In this document: piece after piece, positions 1 through 8,355 of the stretch | How positions within the stretch are numbered: position 1 is the stretch's first letter | Layout of the letters: every line of letters starts with the position of its first letter | Source: Sphingobium sp. | Lineage (GTDB): Bacteria; Pseudomonadota; Alphaproteobacteria; Sphingomonadales; Sphingomonadaceae | Reading direction: 5' to 3' | Length of the DNA stretch: 64,000 bases | Assembly: GCA_009360885.1 (NCBI GenBank) | Contig: SPEL01000001.1 | Location: 62,001 to 126,000 of the forward strand | Made by a program: the position numbers and the translations under genes | The notes under the pieces: model-generated | Seen by the model: only the letters and a program-made list of their open reading frames with translations | Told to the model about the DNA's origin: nothing | Database searches by the model: none

Positions 1-462
1 GCGGTGCGTGTACCGGGGACGGCCGTGTTCATGACCTCCACCGCCGATGGAGTGCCCCATGCGCTGCTCCATAATCTCAAGCATAATAAGGTGCTGCATG
101 AGCGGGTGGTGCTGCTGACCGTCAAGGTGAAGAATGTGCCGGTGGTGGCGGATGAGGAACGCTATCAGTTGGAGGATCTGGGCCGGGGCTTCTTCCGCCT
201 GCAACTCAATTATGGTTTCATGCAGGAACCAGACGTGCCAGCGGCATTGAAACGCGTGCATGATTGCGGGCAGAGCTTCAAGATGATGGACACCAGCTTC
301 TTCCTCGCGCGCCAGACGTTGCTGCCTTCATCTCGTCCCGGCATGGCGGTGTGGCGGGAAAAGATATTTGCGTGGATGCTGCGGAATGCGGAAAGCGCGA
401 TGGAGTTTTTCCGACTGCCGACGAACCGGGTGGTGGAATTGGGTAGTCAGGTCGAAATATAG
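1..462 (+). CDS. kup: Kup-family potassium uptake protein, C-terminal part
   Basis: The frame is open from the first base and ends at a TAG, so only about 153 C-terminal residues are present and the true start lies left of the window. The fragment matches the cytoplasmic tail of Kup/HAK potassium transporters: a GTAVFMTS segment, then [18 protein letters not shown], and a later [10 protein letters not shown] stretch. Kup proteins are proton-coupled K+ importers in the inner membrane, with about 12 helices followed by this soluble tail. The residues after HNLKHNK follow the family pattern without a break, so I see no sign of decay. The family is certain; nothing can be said about the transmembrane part. 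Confidence 0.93.
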   Translation, partial: AVRVPGTAVFMTSTADGVPHALLHNLKHNKVLHERVVLLTVKVKNVPVVADEERYQLEDLGRGFFRLQLNYGFMQEPDVPAALKRVHDCGQSFKMMDTSFFLARQTLLPSSRPGMAVWREKIFAWMLRNAESAMEFFRLPTNRVVELGSQVEI

Positions 463-606
463 GGCCTGCACTCAGCTCTGAAGGTCTGCAAATCGCGCTT
501 TTATATGCTTCCGGTGCTCACCTACCTATAAGTAGGCTGCGCGCCGGGTCACATAAAATCACAATTTTCGGCACTTCATCATCCGAATGCAGGTTGTCCT
601 TGAATT

Positions 607-1431
607 TTAATAAGGCCAGCTATCGAGGCCCTTGGGGCTTTTCGTGAAAATCTCGCAACCTGTTTCGGTAATACCGATGCTATGTTCATATTGGGCGGAC
701 AGGCTGCGGTCCCGCGTTACCGCCGTCCAGCCATCATCCAATATGCGCACGCCGGGCTTGCCAATGTTAATCATCGGTTCGATCGTGAAGAACATGCCGG
801 GGCGGATTTCCGGGCCGGTGCCGGGCCTGCCTGCGTGAACGACCTCTGGTGAATCGTGGAATACCTTGCCTAGCCCATGGCCGCAGAAATCACGGACCAC
901 CCCGTAACGATGCTTTTCGGCAAAGGTTTGTATCGCATGGCCGATGTCGCCCATATGGTTGCCCGGCTTGGCTTGCTCAATGCCCAGCATCAGGCATTCA
1001 TAGGTCACTTCCAGCAGGCGCTTTGCCTTGATGGAGGGTTCCCCTGCCACATACATGCGGCTGCTGTCACCGTGCCAGCCATCGACCTGCGGTGTGACGT
1101 CGATATTGAGGATGTCGCCATCCTTCAATTTCGTGTCGCCGGGTATGCCATGGCAGATCACATTATTAATGGAGATGCAGCAGCTATGGGTATAGCCGCG
1201 ATAGCCGATGGTGGCTGGCACGCCGCCCCCTTCAATCGACATACGGCGGACAATATCATCCAGCTCGCCAGTCGTGACGCCTGGCACCACATGAGGCACC
1301 AGTGCGTCCAATATCTCTGCTGCAAGGCGTCCGGCCTTACGCATGCCTTCAAAACCGCTTTCATCATAGAGTTTGATCGCGGTTGAACGGGTCGGCGGGG
1401 TAGTCGCCGTCATGGTCATATATTCGGTCAT
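607..1431 (-). CDS. map: methionine aminopeptidase type I
   Basis: This enzyme removes the initiator methionine from nascent proteins in the cytosol. I chose the start MTEYMTMTAT because GAGGGG sits just upstream, giving 274 residues; a start 14 codons earlier lacks this support. The dinuclear metal ligands of the pita-bread fold are all visible at D111, D122, H185, E218 and E249, and the substrate histidine of the ICHGIP motif is H94. There is no N-terminal zinc-finger extension, so it is type I. The gene stands alone, convergent with the kup end. Length and motifs are normal for a housekeeping Map. Confidence 0.97.
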   Translation of the reverse strand: MTEYMTMTATTPPTRSTAIKLYDESGFEGMRKAGRLAAEILDALVPHVVPGVTTGELDDIVRRMSIEGGGVPATIGYRGYTHSCCISINNVICHGIPGDTKLKDGDILNIDVTPQVDGWHGDSSRMYVAGEPSIKAKRLLEVTYECLMLGIEQAKPGNHMGDIGHAIQTFAEKHRYGVVRDFCGHGLGKVFHDSPEVVHAGRPGTGPEIRPGMFFTIEPMINIGKPGVRILDDGWTAVTRDRSLSAQYEHSIGITETGCEIFTKSPKGLDSWPY

Positions 1432-1587
1432 GGACCCCTCTATAAAAGCAAAACGGCCTTTTGACGAGACCATAGCATCTTATTGATGGTTGTTGGGGTC
1501 AGACTTCAGGGAAAGGGGCTTGATCCCTGCCATGCATAGGGGCATGGATCATCTCCGTACGTCCCCCAATGAAAAGAGGTCGCAGCC

Positions 1588-2343
1588 GTGAATGATCGTA
1601 TCTGGACCGCCGCCATCATAGTGATTGGGGATGAGATATTATCGGGGCGCACGCAGGACCGGAATATCGCGCAAATTGCCAAATGGCTGAACGTGCAGGG
1701 CATTCGCCTGCGTGAGGTGCGCGTTGTGGCGGATGATGAAGGCGCGATCATTGAGGCGGTTAATCACCTGCGCGTGCGGTATGATTATCTGTTTACCACT
1801 GGCGGCATTGGCCCCACCCATGATGATATTACTGTGGATGCCATCGCAAAGGCGCTGGGCGTGCCGGTGATCGTGCATCCCGAAGCGCGGCAGATATTAG
1901 AAGATTATTATGTGGGCCGTGGTGGGCTCAATGCAATGCGACTGCGCATGGCCCGTGTGCCTGAAGGGGCGAGCCTCATCCCCAATCGTTTTTCCGGCGC
2001 ACCGGGTATCAGGCATGGATCGATCTTCATTATGGCGGGGGTTCCGAACATAACGGCGGGTATGCTGGATGCGCTTACGGGCAGTCTGGAGGGCGGCGCC
2101 CCAGTTCTGTCGCTGCAAATCGGGTGCTGGGTTGGTGAAAGTGAGATTGCAAGCATTCTCGCCGAGACGGAGAAAGATCATCAGGGATGCCAGATTGGCA
2201 GCTATCCCTTTTTCCGCGAAGGGCGGACCGGATGCAATTTCGTGGTGCGTTCAACCGATGAAGCGGGATTGAAAAGCTGCGTTGATGATTTGTCGCAGAG
2301 GTTGGGTGCTGTTGGTTTCCCGGCGATAGCGGGCGGCATATAG
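1588..2343 (+). CDS. CinA-type molybdopterin-binding domain protein (no amidase domain)
   Basis: The 251-residue protein is the MoaB/Mog-like (COG1058) part of CinA, beginning with IVIGDEILSGRTQDRN and carrying the TTGGIGPTHDD motif near residues 70-80. Full CinA adds a C-terminal NMN-amidase domain that is absent here; stand-alone versions are common in alphaproteobacteria. In characterised CinA the COG1058 part hydrolyses ADP-ribose, so nucleotide-sugar hydrolysis is possible, but the substrate here is unknown. The start is a GTG with AAGAGGT a few bases upstream. It is transcribed divergently from map. Family assignment is firm; function is uncertain. Confidence 0.88.
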   Translation: MNDRIWTAAIIVIGDEILSGRTQDRNIAQIAKWLNVQGIRLREVRVVADDEGAIIEAVNHLRVRYDYLFTTGGIGPTHDDITVDAIAKALGVPVIVHPEARQILEDYYVGRGGLNAMRLRMARVPEGASLIPNRFSGAPGIRHGSIFIMAGVPNITAGMLDALTGSLEGGAPVLSLQIGCWVGESEIASILAETEKDHQGCQIGSYPFFREGRTGCNFVVRSTDEAGLKSCVDDLSQRLGAVGFPAIAGGI

Positions 2344-2360
2344 GCCTATTGAGGGGAATG

Positions 2361-2427
2361 CTGGCCCGATTTGATTGTGCAATTTGGAATGATCTTGTGG
2401 CTGATTGCTCTCTGGCCCGACTTGATT
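2361..2427. repeat. imperfect direct repeat, 51-base spacing
   Basis: The 16-mer CTGGCCCGATTTGATT at 2361-2376 recurs as CTGGCCCGACTTGATT at 2412-2427, with one mismatch. It lies directly beyond the tRNA-tail repeats on the same side of the tRNA gene and may be an older, more decayed part of the same repeat tract. No coding potential is seen. Confidence 0.6.
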
Positions 2428-2462
2428 CAGCCGGGATATGATGTGCGATTTACGGTAAGAGG

Positions 2463-2608
2463 GAATGGTGCTCCCGATCGGACATAGTCCAAAGTCTGGC
2501 AAACCCAGTAGCACTGTGCGAATGAAGAGAGAATGGTGCCCCCCAATCGGACGAAGTCCGAATCTCGACAAAAGCCAGCGGCACTGTTCGAACGAAGAGA
2601 GAATGGTG
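2463..2608 (-). repeat. tandem copies of the tRNA-Leu 3' tail (68- and 70-base units)
   Basis: Read on the minus strand, downstream of the tRNA, two units at 2531-2600 and 2463-2530 each end in GGCACCATTC or GAGCACCATTC, repeating the mature tRNA end plus CCA and the bases just after it. Each unit begins TCTCTTC and contains AACAGTGC or CACAGTGC, then a small hairpin of GGAC-TTC-GTCC or GGAC-TAT-GTCC placed where a tRNA T-arm would lie. The stem is kept while the loop differs. The arrangement recalls the tRNA-terminus repeats behind E. coli tyrT. The units lie outside any credible gene. Confidence 0.8.
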
Positions 2609-2688
2609 CCCCTGGCCGGAATCGAACCAGCACTCCTTGCGGAACTCGATTTTGAGTCGAGCGCGTCTACCAATTTCACCACAGGGGC
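2604..2688 (-). tRNA. tRNA-Leu, anticodon CAA, CCA encoded
   Basis: The minus strand folds as a class II tRNA of 85 bases including CCA. The acceptor stem is GCCCCTG paired with CAGGGGC. The D-arm contains TTGGTAGACGC. The anticodon stem CTCGA/TCGAG closes the loop CTCAAAA, giving anticodon CAA. A short variable arm follows, and the T-loop is TTCGATT in a CTGG/CCGG-type stem. Anticodon CAA reads UUG leucine codons. The terminal CCA is encoded. Its 3' end is repeated twice downstream (see the repeat entry). Confidence 0.95.
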
Positions 2689-2714
2689 ACAGCATCTGAC
2701 GATGCGGAACGCCG

Positions 2715-2743
2715 CATGTAGCGAAGCATAAGAGATAACGCAA
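2715..2743 (-). promoter_or_regulatory. possible promoter of tRNA-Leu
   Basis: On the minus strand TTGCGT is followed after 17 bases by TACATG, about 25 bases before the tRNA 5' end. The spacing fits a sigma-70 promoter, but the -10 element is weak. No other candidate is visible in the gap. Confidence 0.3.
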
Positions 2744-2793
2744 CGGCCTATTTCAATTAGATGGTCTTGGGTGATTGGGGCGGAAGGAACGCA

Positions 2794-2826
2794 TAAAAAT
2801 ACCCCCGGACCAGAAAGGACCGGGGG
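2794..2826 (-). terminator. intrinsic terminator after the glycine-zipper gene
   Basis: Minus strand: a strong GC hairpin with arms CCCCCGG/CCGGGGG (plus a CC/GG continuation) is followed by TATTTTTAT. It lies about 75 bases beyond the stop of the gene ending at 2899. Confidence 0.8.
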
Positions 2827-2898
2827 CAAGAGAGGGAGAGGGTGTCAACTCACTTCCATCAATTCCAGCCTGTCGGGAGGCAGGAAACCGTAAAATTC

Positions 2899-3321
2899 TT
2901 AGCAGCGGCGACCATCGCTCTTGTCGATGGCGCGACCAGCCAGTGCGCCTACTGCTGCGCCTAATATCGCACCGGTGGTCTTATCACCGCGCTGGGCAAC
3001 CTCGTTTCCGAGTAAACCGCCCGCTACGCCGCCAATGATGGTGCCGCCGGTGCCATTGTCACGGCAACGATAGCGATCCCCACGATAGGCATTGCCGCGA
3101 TAATTGCGGGCATCGCTGTAACGGCGGTTGTCATAGCGGTCATTCCGACCAGAATAATGGCGACCATGATTGCGATAGTCGCTGCCGCGATAATCATAAC
3201 CACGATAAACATCGCTGCGGCGATGGTCCCGTGCGGCGGCTGGAGTCGCCGCCAGTGCGCTGACGGAAATAAGGCCAATGCCCAGTCCCGCGACCAGCTT
3301 GCTGATGATGCTCTTACCCAT
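2899..3321 (-). CDS. exported glycine-zipper protein with Arg/Tyr-rich linker
   Basis: The 140 residues fall into three parts. Residues 1-30 are a signal peptide ending near TPAAARD. Residues 32-85 are a low-complexity stretch of RGYDYRGSDYRNHGRHY type, dominated by R, Y, D and N. Residues 91-132 form a glycine-zipper hairpin with GGTIIGGVAGGLLGN and GAILGAAVGALAGRAID. Proteins of this make-up (glycine zipper 2TM domain) are common small envelope proteins of sphingomonads with no settled function. AAGGAG sits upstream of the ATG. A terminator follows the gene, so it is monocistronic. Family is clear; role is unknown. Confidence 0.85.
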   Translation of the reverse strand: MGKSIISKLVAGLGIGLISVSALAATPAAARDHRRSDVYRGYDYRGSDYRNHGRHYSGRNDRYDNRRYSDARNYRGNAYRGDRYRCRDNGTGGTIIGGVAGGLLGNEVAQRGDKTTGAILGAAVGALAGRAIDKSDGRRC

Positions 3322-3531
3322 GGCGATACTCCTTACAAATTCTTCTCGCTGGGGCCGGATCAGCTATGGACCGTTGCCCCTTTGATGATTCGTTTATGGG
3401 GGATGGGGCTTGAGTCTTTGCTGAATGATGCTGTCAGCCATTGTTCAGTTTCGCCGGAGTAGGTCGCGCGCACTGAAAAATATGCATTTTAGGTCGCAAC
3501 ACTGTCATAAAATGCTTTAGGGTCGCGGATA

Positions 3532-4536
3532 ATGCGTAAGCTGTTGCTTCTTATTTTGTTCATTCTGATCGGTGCGGTTGGGTATCATCTGTTTCAGATG
3601 GTGAAAAAGCCGCCTCGCCCGGTTAGTGGGCCTATGGTTATCAAAGCAGAGCCATTAGTGTTGGATAGTTCCAACCCGCAGCGGACCCGGCTGGGCAGCC
3701 TTTATTTTCTGGGTGCATGGCAGCTAAGCGGACGGGATCGGAGCTTTGGTGGCCTCTCTTCGCTCGTTTTATTGCCGAATGGGCGAATGCAGGCGCTCAG
3801 TGACGGGGCTGTATTGTACAGCTTTCCATATCCCGGAATGGACGGCATGGGGCAGGTAAAGCCCTTGCCGACGATGCGGGATAGGGCCAGCAGGCGCTGG
3901 TTGCCCGGTTCCAGTGATAGCGAATCCATGGTGTTGGACCCGGAAACCGGGCAGATATGGGTTGGGTTTGAGCTGAATCAGGCGATCTGCCGTTATGCGC
4001 CTGGCGCGATGCGGCTCGAAAAATGTCATATCTGGCCAGAAATGAAAGACTGGGTTTACACATCCAGCATCGAATCGCTGGCGCGCCTGCCTGATGGCCG
4101 TTTCATGGCGATTGCAGAGGGAGCCTATGGCACAAAGGAAGGGCGGGATGTGCTGCTCTTTTCCGGTGATCCGGCGGATCGGCGGACCAAATCGCCGGTG
4201 AAGATGCGCTATATGCCGCCAGCGGGCTATGACCCCACGGATGCGGTAGCGATTGGAGGCGGGCAACTGCTGGTGCTGAACAGGCGTGCCACGCTATATG
4301 ATGGTTTTACGGCGATTCTGACAGTGGTGGACATTAATGCTATGGTGCCGGGTAAGATGCTGCCCAGCCGTGAAGTGGCGCGTTTCGTTCCGCCTGTACT
4401 GGCGGATAATTTCGAGGCACTGGCTTATCAGAAGCAGGCAGATGGGCAGCGCATATTATGGGTGCTGTCTGATGATAATCATCTGATATTTCAGCGGACA
4501 TTGCTGTTGAAATTTGCGCTGCCGGATCGGTTGTGA
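3532..4536 (+). CDS. phytase-like esterase domain protein (PF13449 type)
   Basis: The 334-residue product begins with one hydrophobic segment (LLLLILFILIGAVGYHLF), a signal anchor or uncleaved signal peptide. The rest looks like the beta-propeller of the 'esterase-like activity of phytase' family: GGLSSLVLLPNGRMQALSDGA near residues 75-95, a SMVLDPETGQIWVGFE repeat, a SIESLARLPDGRF repeat, and ADNFEALAY near the end. Such proteins are periplasmic; the natural substrate is not established and the name reflects homology only. It is a single-gene unit, convergent with rpmB. Family is moderately to highly certain. Confidence 0.8.
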   Translation: MRKLLLLILFILIGAVGYHLFQMVKKPPRPVSGPMVIKAEPLVLDSSNPQRTRLGSLYFLGAWQLSGRDRSFGGLSSLVLLPNGRMQALSDGAVLYSFPYPGMDGMGQVKPLPTMRDRASRRWLPGSSDSESMVLDPETGQIWVGFELNQAICRYAPGAMRLEKCHIWPEMKDWVYTSSIESLARLPDGRFMAIAEGAYGTKEGRDVLLFSGDPADRRTKSPVKMRYMPPAGYDPTDAVAIGGGQLLVLNRRATLYDGFTAILTVVDINAMVPGKMLPSREVARFVPPVLADNFEALAYQKQADGQRILWVLSDDNHLIFQRTLLLKFALPDRL

Positions 4537-4683
4537 GGTGCCTGCTTTCCTGATTATCAGATGATGTGCGGACGGGAGAAGAATGCGCCCGTCGCCACAA
4601 AAGTGGTGCGATATCAGAATGCTGATTAAGAAGGCTGCGCGCACAAGAAGGCTGGTTGCAGCACAAGATGTCGTGCGCCACAT

Positions 4684-4710
4684 AAGAAAAGCGGCCCCGA
4701 AAGGCCGCTT
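4684..4710 (-). terminator. intrinsic terminator downstream of rpmB
   Basis: AAGCGGCC and GGCCGCTT form an 8-bp stem over a CCGAAA loop at 4689-4710. On the minus strand the stem is followed by TTTTCTT. The nearest minus-strand gene upstream is rpmB. A second perfect stem, TGCCCGCAG/CTGCGGGCA at 4793-4821, lies nearer the rpmB stop but has no U-run. Confidence 0.65.
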
Positions 4711-4829
4711 CATTCTGCATTATGAAAAAAGGCACACGCGCAGCCTGATATAGCTTTTACGCGTATCGCAGCCTTTTTATCATATGCTCATCTGCCCGCA
4801 GGACGGTGTCATCTGCGGGCATTGGAACA

Positions 4830-5126
4830 TCAGGCAGCAGCGACTTCGGCGCGCTTCTTGCTGATTTCGCGCTTCAGGCGACGAGCCTTCAGCGACAGCT
4901 TCTCGTCATTGGTCTTCAGGAGCCAATTGTCGAGGCCGCCATTATGTTCAACCGAACGCAGGCCGTTGGTGGATACGCGCAGCTTAACGCCACGTTCCAG
5001 AGATTCAGAAAGCAGCGTCACATTCTGCAAATTCGGCAGAAAGACGCGCTTCGTCTTGTTGTTCGCGTGGGAAACATTGTGTCCCACCTGGCGACCTTTG
5101 CCGGTCAGTTCGCAAATGCGCGACAT
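4830..5126 (-). CDS. rpmB: 50S ribosomal protein L28
   Basis: The 98-residue protein starts [20 protein letters not shown], the typical L28 opening, followed by the [15 protein letters not shown] segment and the [11 protein letters not shown] motif. L28 is a late-assembling protein of the large ribosomal subunit. The length is that of alphaproteobacterial L28, with a Lys/Arg-rich tail. A good promoter and terminator flank the gene, so it is expressed alone, not as an rpmB-rpmG operon. Confidence 0.98.
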   Translation of the reverse strand: MSRICELTGKGRQVGHNVSHANNKTKRVFLPNLQNVTLLSESLERGVKLRVSTNGLRSVEHNGGLDNWLLKTNDEKLSLKARRLKREISKKRAEVAAA

Positions 5127-5201
5127 ATCAATCTATCCTGTTCATCGAGCTTGTTGCACAAAAGCAACCCCAAGGCTGAGGTGGCTTTCTGGAAAGCGGC
5201 G

Positions 5202-5230
5202 CGAATAGCGGTTACTGGCTATTTCGTCAA
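5202..5230 (-). promoter_or_regulatory. sigma-70 type promoter of rpmB
   Basis: Minus strand: TTGACG (5230-5225), a 17-base spacer, then TATTCG (5207-5202). This matches the alphaproteobacterial housekeeping consensus and places the transcript start about 70 bases before the rpmB ATG. A perfect 7-bp hairpin (CCTCCCT/AGGGAGG, 5239-5258) lies just upstream of the -35. Confidence 0.6.
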
Positions 5231-5298
5231 CCCTTATCCCTCCCTTTGTAGAGGGAGGCTACTTCCCCTTGTCTTAGCATCCCCGGCGGGGATAGGGA

Positions 5299-5763
5299 AT
5301 GGGAATGCCCGCTATTTTCCCTTTACCGCCCCCAATGAAGCGCGCTCTGGCGCTTGCGCGGGGCGCGGCGAATGCCGGGGAAGTACCGATCGGCGCGGTA
5401 GTTGTGAAGGATGGCATCATCATAGGTGAGGGGGAGAATCGCAATCGGCGGGATAATGACCCCACCGCCCATGCCGAAATAGTAGCGATTCGTGCAGCGG
5501 CGGCACGTCTGGGTGATTTTCGTCTGACGGGCTGTGATCTCTATGTCACGCTGGAGCCATGCCCGATGTGCGCCGGAGCGATTGCCCATGCGCGAATCGA
5601 CCGGCTTTATTATGGCGCGTCTGATGAAAAGGGTGGCGGCGTGGAACAGGGCGCGCGCGTGTTCGCACGGCCCCAATGCCACCACAGGCCCGAAATATAC
5701 ACAGGCCTTGCCGAGCGCGAATCAGCCGAATTGTTAAAGGATTTTTTCGCCGGGCGACGCTGA
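5299..5763 (+). CDS. tadA: tRNA-specific adenosine deaminase
   Basis: TadA converts A34 to inosine in the wobble position of tRNA-Arg(ACG). The zinc site is complete: H58 and catalytic E60 in TAHAE, and C88 and C91 in PCPMC. The GEVPIGAVVV segment near residue 27 is also characteristic. The 154-residue form starts MGMPAIF; an ATG two codons later and one at codon 13 are alternatives, and no strong Shine-Dalgarno decides between them. It lies divergent from rpmB and convergent with the following membrane gene. Confidence 0.95.
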   Translation: MGMPAIFPLPPPMKRALALARGAANAGEVPIGAVVVKDGIIIGEGENRNRRDNDPTAHAEIVAIRAAAARLGDFRLTGCDLYVTLEPCPMCAGAIAHARIDRLYYGASDEKGGGVEQGARVFARPQCHHRPEIYTGLAERESAELLKDFFAGRR

Positions 5764-5784
5764 TCGGTCGCCCCTGCGCTCCTC

Positions 5785-7674
5785 TCAGTCCTCGATTCGG
5801 TAAAGGCGATAAGGCAGCTTATCCCCATTCTTCAGCAATATCTGATGCATCCATGGGGGCACATCGCCCCGCTCTGCATGGGCATAGAAACCGTTAGGGC
5901 TGCGGGAGCGATAAACGGTTCCTTCCGGGAAGTCCGGGCAAATCAGGAAATATCTGGCCCCATGTCGCCGGGCGATGGCGCGGAAATTATCCGCATTGCC
6001 GTCAAAAGCATGATGAATATCCAATATCGCCTTTTCATTGCGGTGATAGGGACCGGCAATGGCGCTGTGATGGGTGGTGGCGATCAGGCGCGGGCTCAGG
6101 TCAACCAGTGTGAAGATCGTTGCCGGAGGCAGCGCATTGAGCGCCTGTAGTGCAGGCAAGGTGCGACAGCGCGCATTGGCGCGGCGAATCCGCTCCAGCC
6201 GTTCCGTCCGGGCCTTTTGCGCGGATTGCTGGCTGGCGTTCATTGGGGGCGGGCCGCCGGTGATCGCATTGGTCCAGCGATTGACATATCCATAAACAAA
6301 GCTGGCGTTGAACAGCGCCAGCAACAGAGCGCCGCCGAATGCTGCAGCGATTCGTACCCGCCATGATCCGGCTATGATGCGTTCCAGCACAGCATAAGCG
6401 GCCCATGCGATGGCCGGAATGGCCAGAAGCTGTGCCGCTGGGCCAGCGCGCACCTGCCAGAACATCAGGCCCAGCGCGAACAGCGTCATCAGTGTGACAG
6501 TTGCCCATGCCCACAAACGCTCAGTATCGCGCCTTACGGTGATGCAGGCGATGATCGCGGCCATTGCGCCGCCAATGGGCAGGGCGAGCATGGAAATGGC
6601 GGAGGGAAGGGATTGCGCTGTAATAGGCTTGGCCTCTCGCACATGGGAGAGCCAGAGCCGGTCGAGTTCCGGTGAAATCTGATAAGCGCCTGTGAAGCAT
6701 TGCGGCCATATGGAAAGGGCAAAACCACCTATGATGCCGCCCACTACCGCGCCCGCCATAAGGCGCATTGGCCAATTGCGCAGCGGCAACATGGAGAGGA
6801 TCAACATGCCTGCGGATACCAGCCCCATCACCGCAACCCATATGGGGGAGATGGAATCGCACATTGGTAGACGGTTGGCGTCGCTGGCAAATAGAGCGAA
6901 CATCACCCCCATGCCGCCGCCTAATGAGAGCGCATAAGGGGCCATGCGGCGTCCTGCACCGTCCTTAAACACCCAGCGCAGGGCGATGAGACCGCCCGCA
7001 CCCGCCAGATAGACCATCATCTCCATGCCTATGGCGATGGAAAGGGCGGTAGAAAGCCCCGCGACCACGCCTCCGCGCATCCATTTGCGGTCTAATATCC
7101 CCGCCAGTGTCAGCACCATGAAGGCGAGTTGCCAGCCATGGTGGTCAATCCGCAGCGGCATATACATGCTTATGCCCATCGGCGCGCCGAGAGGGGCGAT
7201 GGCGGCGATAATCCATGCGGGGCTGCTTGCTGCCGAAAGCCTGCGGGTGATGAAGCCGAGGCCCAGCATCAGCACAAAAAGCGGCAGCATAGGTGCGATG
7301 GCACAGGCCCAGCGGTCTGCCTGACCATTTTCCATAAACAAACGGAAAAACAGTATCAGGCCGGCGATGGGAATATCAACAATGCGGGACCAGTGAATAT
7401 TGGCCCCGCCGGGCGGGTCCAGCCGATATTGTCGCAGATCATACCAGCCCTGACCGTTTAACCAGTCCTGCACCTGCACATAGCGGATGTTATCATCGGT
7501 ATCGTTGAGGGTGAACCAGAAGATATTATCCTGCCGTACGGAAAGATAATAAGCGCATACGCCTATCCAGATCAGAAATGTCACCCATTTCCAGTTAGCA
7601 TTGGCCCAACTGATGGAACGGGTGATAGCAAAATTGGTGCTGGATTTTATCCGGCTATAGGCGCTTTCCCTCAT
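5785..7674 (-). CDS. polytopic membrane protein, GT-C glycosyltransferase-like
   Basis: The 629-residue protein has a first membrane helix near residues 29-47. An acidic loop (LNDTDDNIRYVQVQDWLNG, residues 57-75) follows, as in GT-C enzymes, where such acidic residues bind the metal and lipid phosphosugar. An RIDHHGWQ motif lies near residue 175, about ten further hydrophobic segments follow, and a soluble C-terminal domain of about 150 residues ends in KLPYRLYRIED. The arrangement suggests transfer of a sugar from a polyprenyl carrier on the outer face of the inner membrane. The divergent neighbour is a GtrA-type protein, which fits a shared lipid-linked sugar role. The exact substrate is unknown. 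Confidence 0.65.
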   Translation of the reverse strand: MRESAYSRIKSSTNFAITRSISWANANWKWVTFLIWIGVCAYYLSVRQDNIFWFTLNDTDDNIRYVQVQDWLNGQGWYDLRQYRLDPPGGANIHWSRIVDIPIAGLILFFRLFMENGQADRWACAIAPMLPLFVLMLGLGFITRRLSAASSPAWIIAAIAPLGAPMGISMYMPLRIDHHGWQLAFMVLTLAGILDRKWMRGGVVAGLSTALSIAIGMEMMVYLAGAGGLIALRWVFKDGAGRRMAPYALSLGGGMGVMFALFASDANRLPMCDSISPIWVAVMGLVSAGMLILSMLPLRNWPMRLMAGAVVGGIIGGFALSIWPQCFTGAYQISPELDRLWLSHVREAKPITAQSLPSAISMLALPIGGAMAAIIACITVRRDTERLWAWATVTLMTLFALGLMFWQVRAGPAAQLLAIPAIAWAAYAVLERIIAGSWRVRIAAAFGGALLLALFNASFVYGYVNRWTNAITGGPPPMNASQQSAQKARTERLERIRRANARCRTLPALQALNALPPATIFTLVDLSPRLIATTHHSAIAGPYHRNEKAILDIHHAFDGNADNFRAIARRHGARYFLICPDFPEGTVYRSRSPNGFYAHAERGDVPPWMHQILLKNGDKLPYRLYRIED

Positions 7675-7784
7675 GGCTGACAGGGATTAGAGCCATCCGC
7701 ATAAAGAGCAATGGATTTGTGACGGAGTGAAGATCAGGTGATGAGTATTTTCCGGCAGAACGGGTTCCAGTGCAGGGTGGCAGC

Positions 7785-8222
7785 ATGAAGGCGGTGCGAT
7801 CAGCCCTCAATAGCCTGTCGCCCGATCAGCGCGCTTTATTGCTGCAGATTGTGCGTTATGCAGTTGTGGGTTTTGGCATTACGATGATGCAGGCCGCAAT
7901 TTATTGGGTGATGGCGGCCCCTGTCGGGCTGCATAGCCAGATTGCGAACCTAATCGGCTATGGCGTAGCAGTGGTGGCAGGCTATTGTCTGCATGGCCGT
8001 TATAGTTTTGCCGATCCTGATCGTAATGGCAGCGGGGCGGCCCATGCGGCGCGCGGGGTGCGTTTCTTTGCGGTGTCGCTGTTCAGCCTTGCGCTTAACG
8101 CGCTGTGGGTGTGGCTATGTGTTTCCATGATGGGCTGGCCAGAATGGGCACCTGTTCCCGCGATGTTGTTCATCACACCATGGGCGGTATTCATTCTCAA
8201 CCGTCTCTGGGTGTTCAAATAA
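7785..8222 (+). CDS. GtrA family membrane protein
   Basis: The roughly 145-residue product has four hydrophobic helices and the GtrA pattern: QIVRYAVVGFGIT at the first helix, ANLIGYGVAVVAGY in the second, GRYSFAD between, and a C-terminal FILNRLWVF tail. GtrA-like proteins are thought to move polyprenyl-phosphate sugars across the inner membrane. I place the start at the ATG at 7785 behind AGGGTGG; a GTG five codons earlier is possible. The divergent GT-C-like gene next door would be a natural partner (inference from position). Confidence 0.85.
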   Translation: MKAVRSALNSLSPDQRALLLQIVRYAVVGFGITMMQAAIYWVMAAPVGLHSQIANLIGYGVAVVAGYCLHGRYSFADPDRNGSGAAHAARGVRFFAVSLFSLALNALWVWLCVSMMGWPEWAPVPAMLFITPWAVFILNRLWVFK

Positions 8223-8224
8223 AC

Positions 8225-8254
8225 GCCATAGTTTCAGATATTTGAAACTATGGC
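8225..8254. terminator. 12-bp perfect hairpin between convergent genes
   Basis: GCCATAGTTTCA and TGAAACTATGGC form a perfect 12-bp stem around GATATT, three bases after the gtrA-like stop. No clear U-run follows on either strand, so it may act as an mRNA 3' end stabiliser rather than a classical intrinsic terminator. Confidence 0.5.
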
Positions 8255-8355
8255 CCTGCCCGGCTGTGTTCCATACAATATGGGGCAGGCAGGGCAGGGC
8301 GTAAGGAGGGCGCTCCTCAGTTCAGAATGACTGATAAATATCAGTGGACGCAGTA

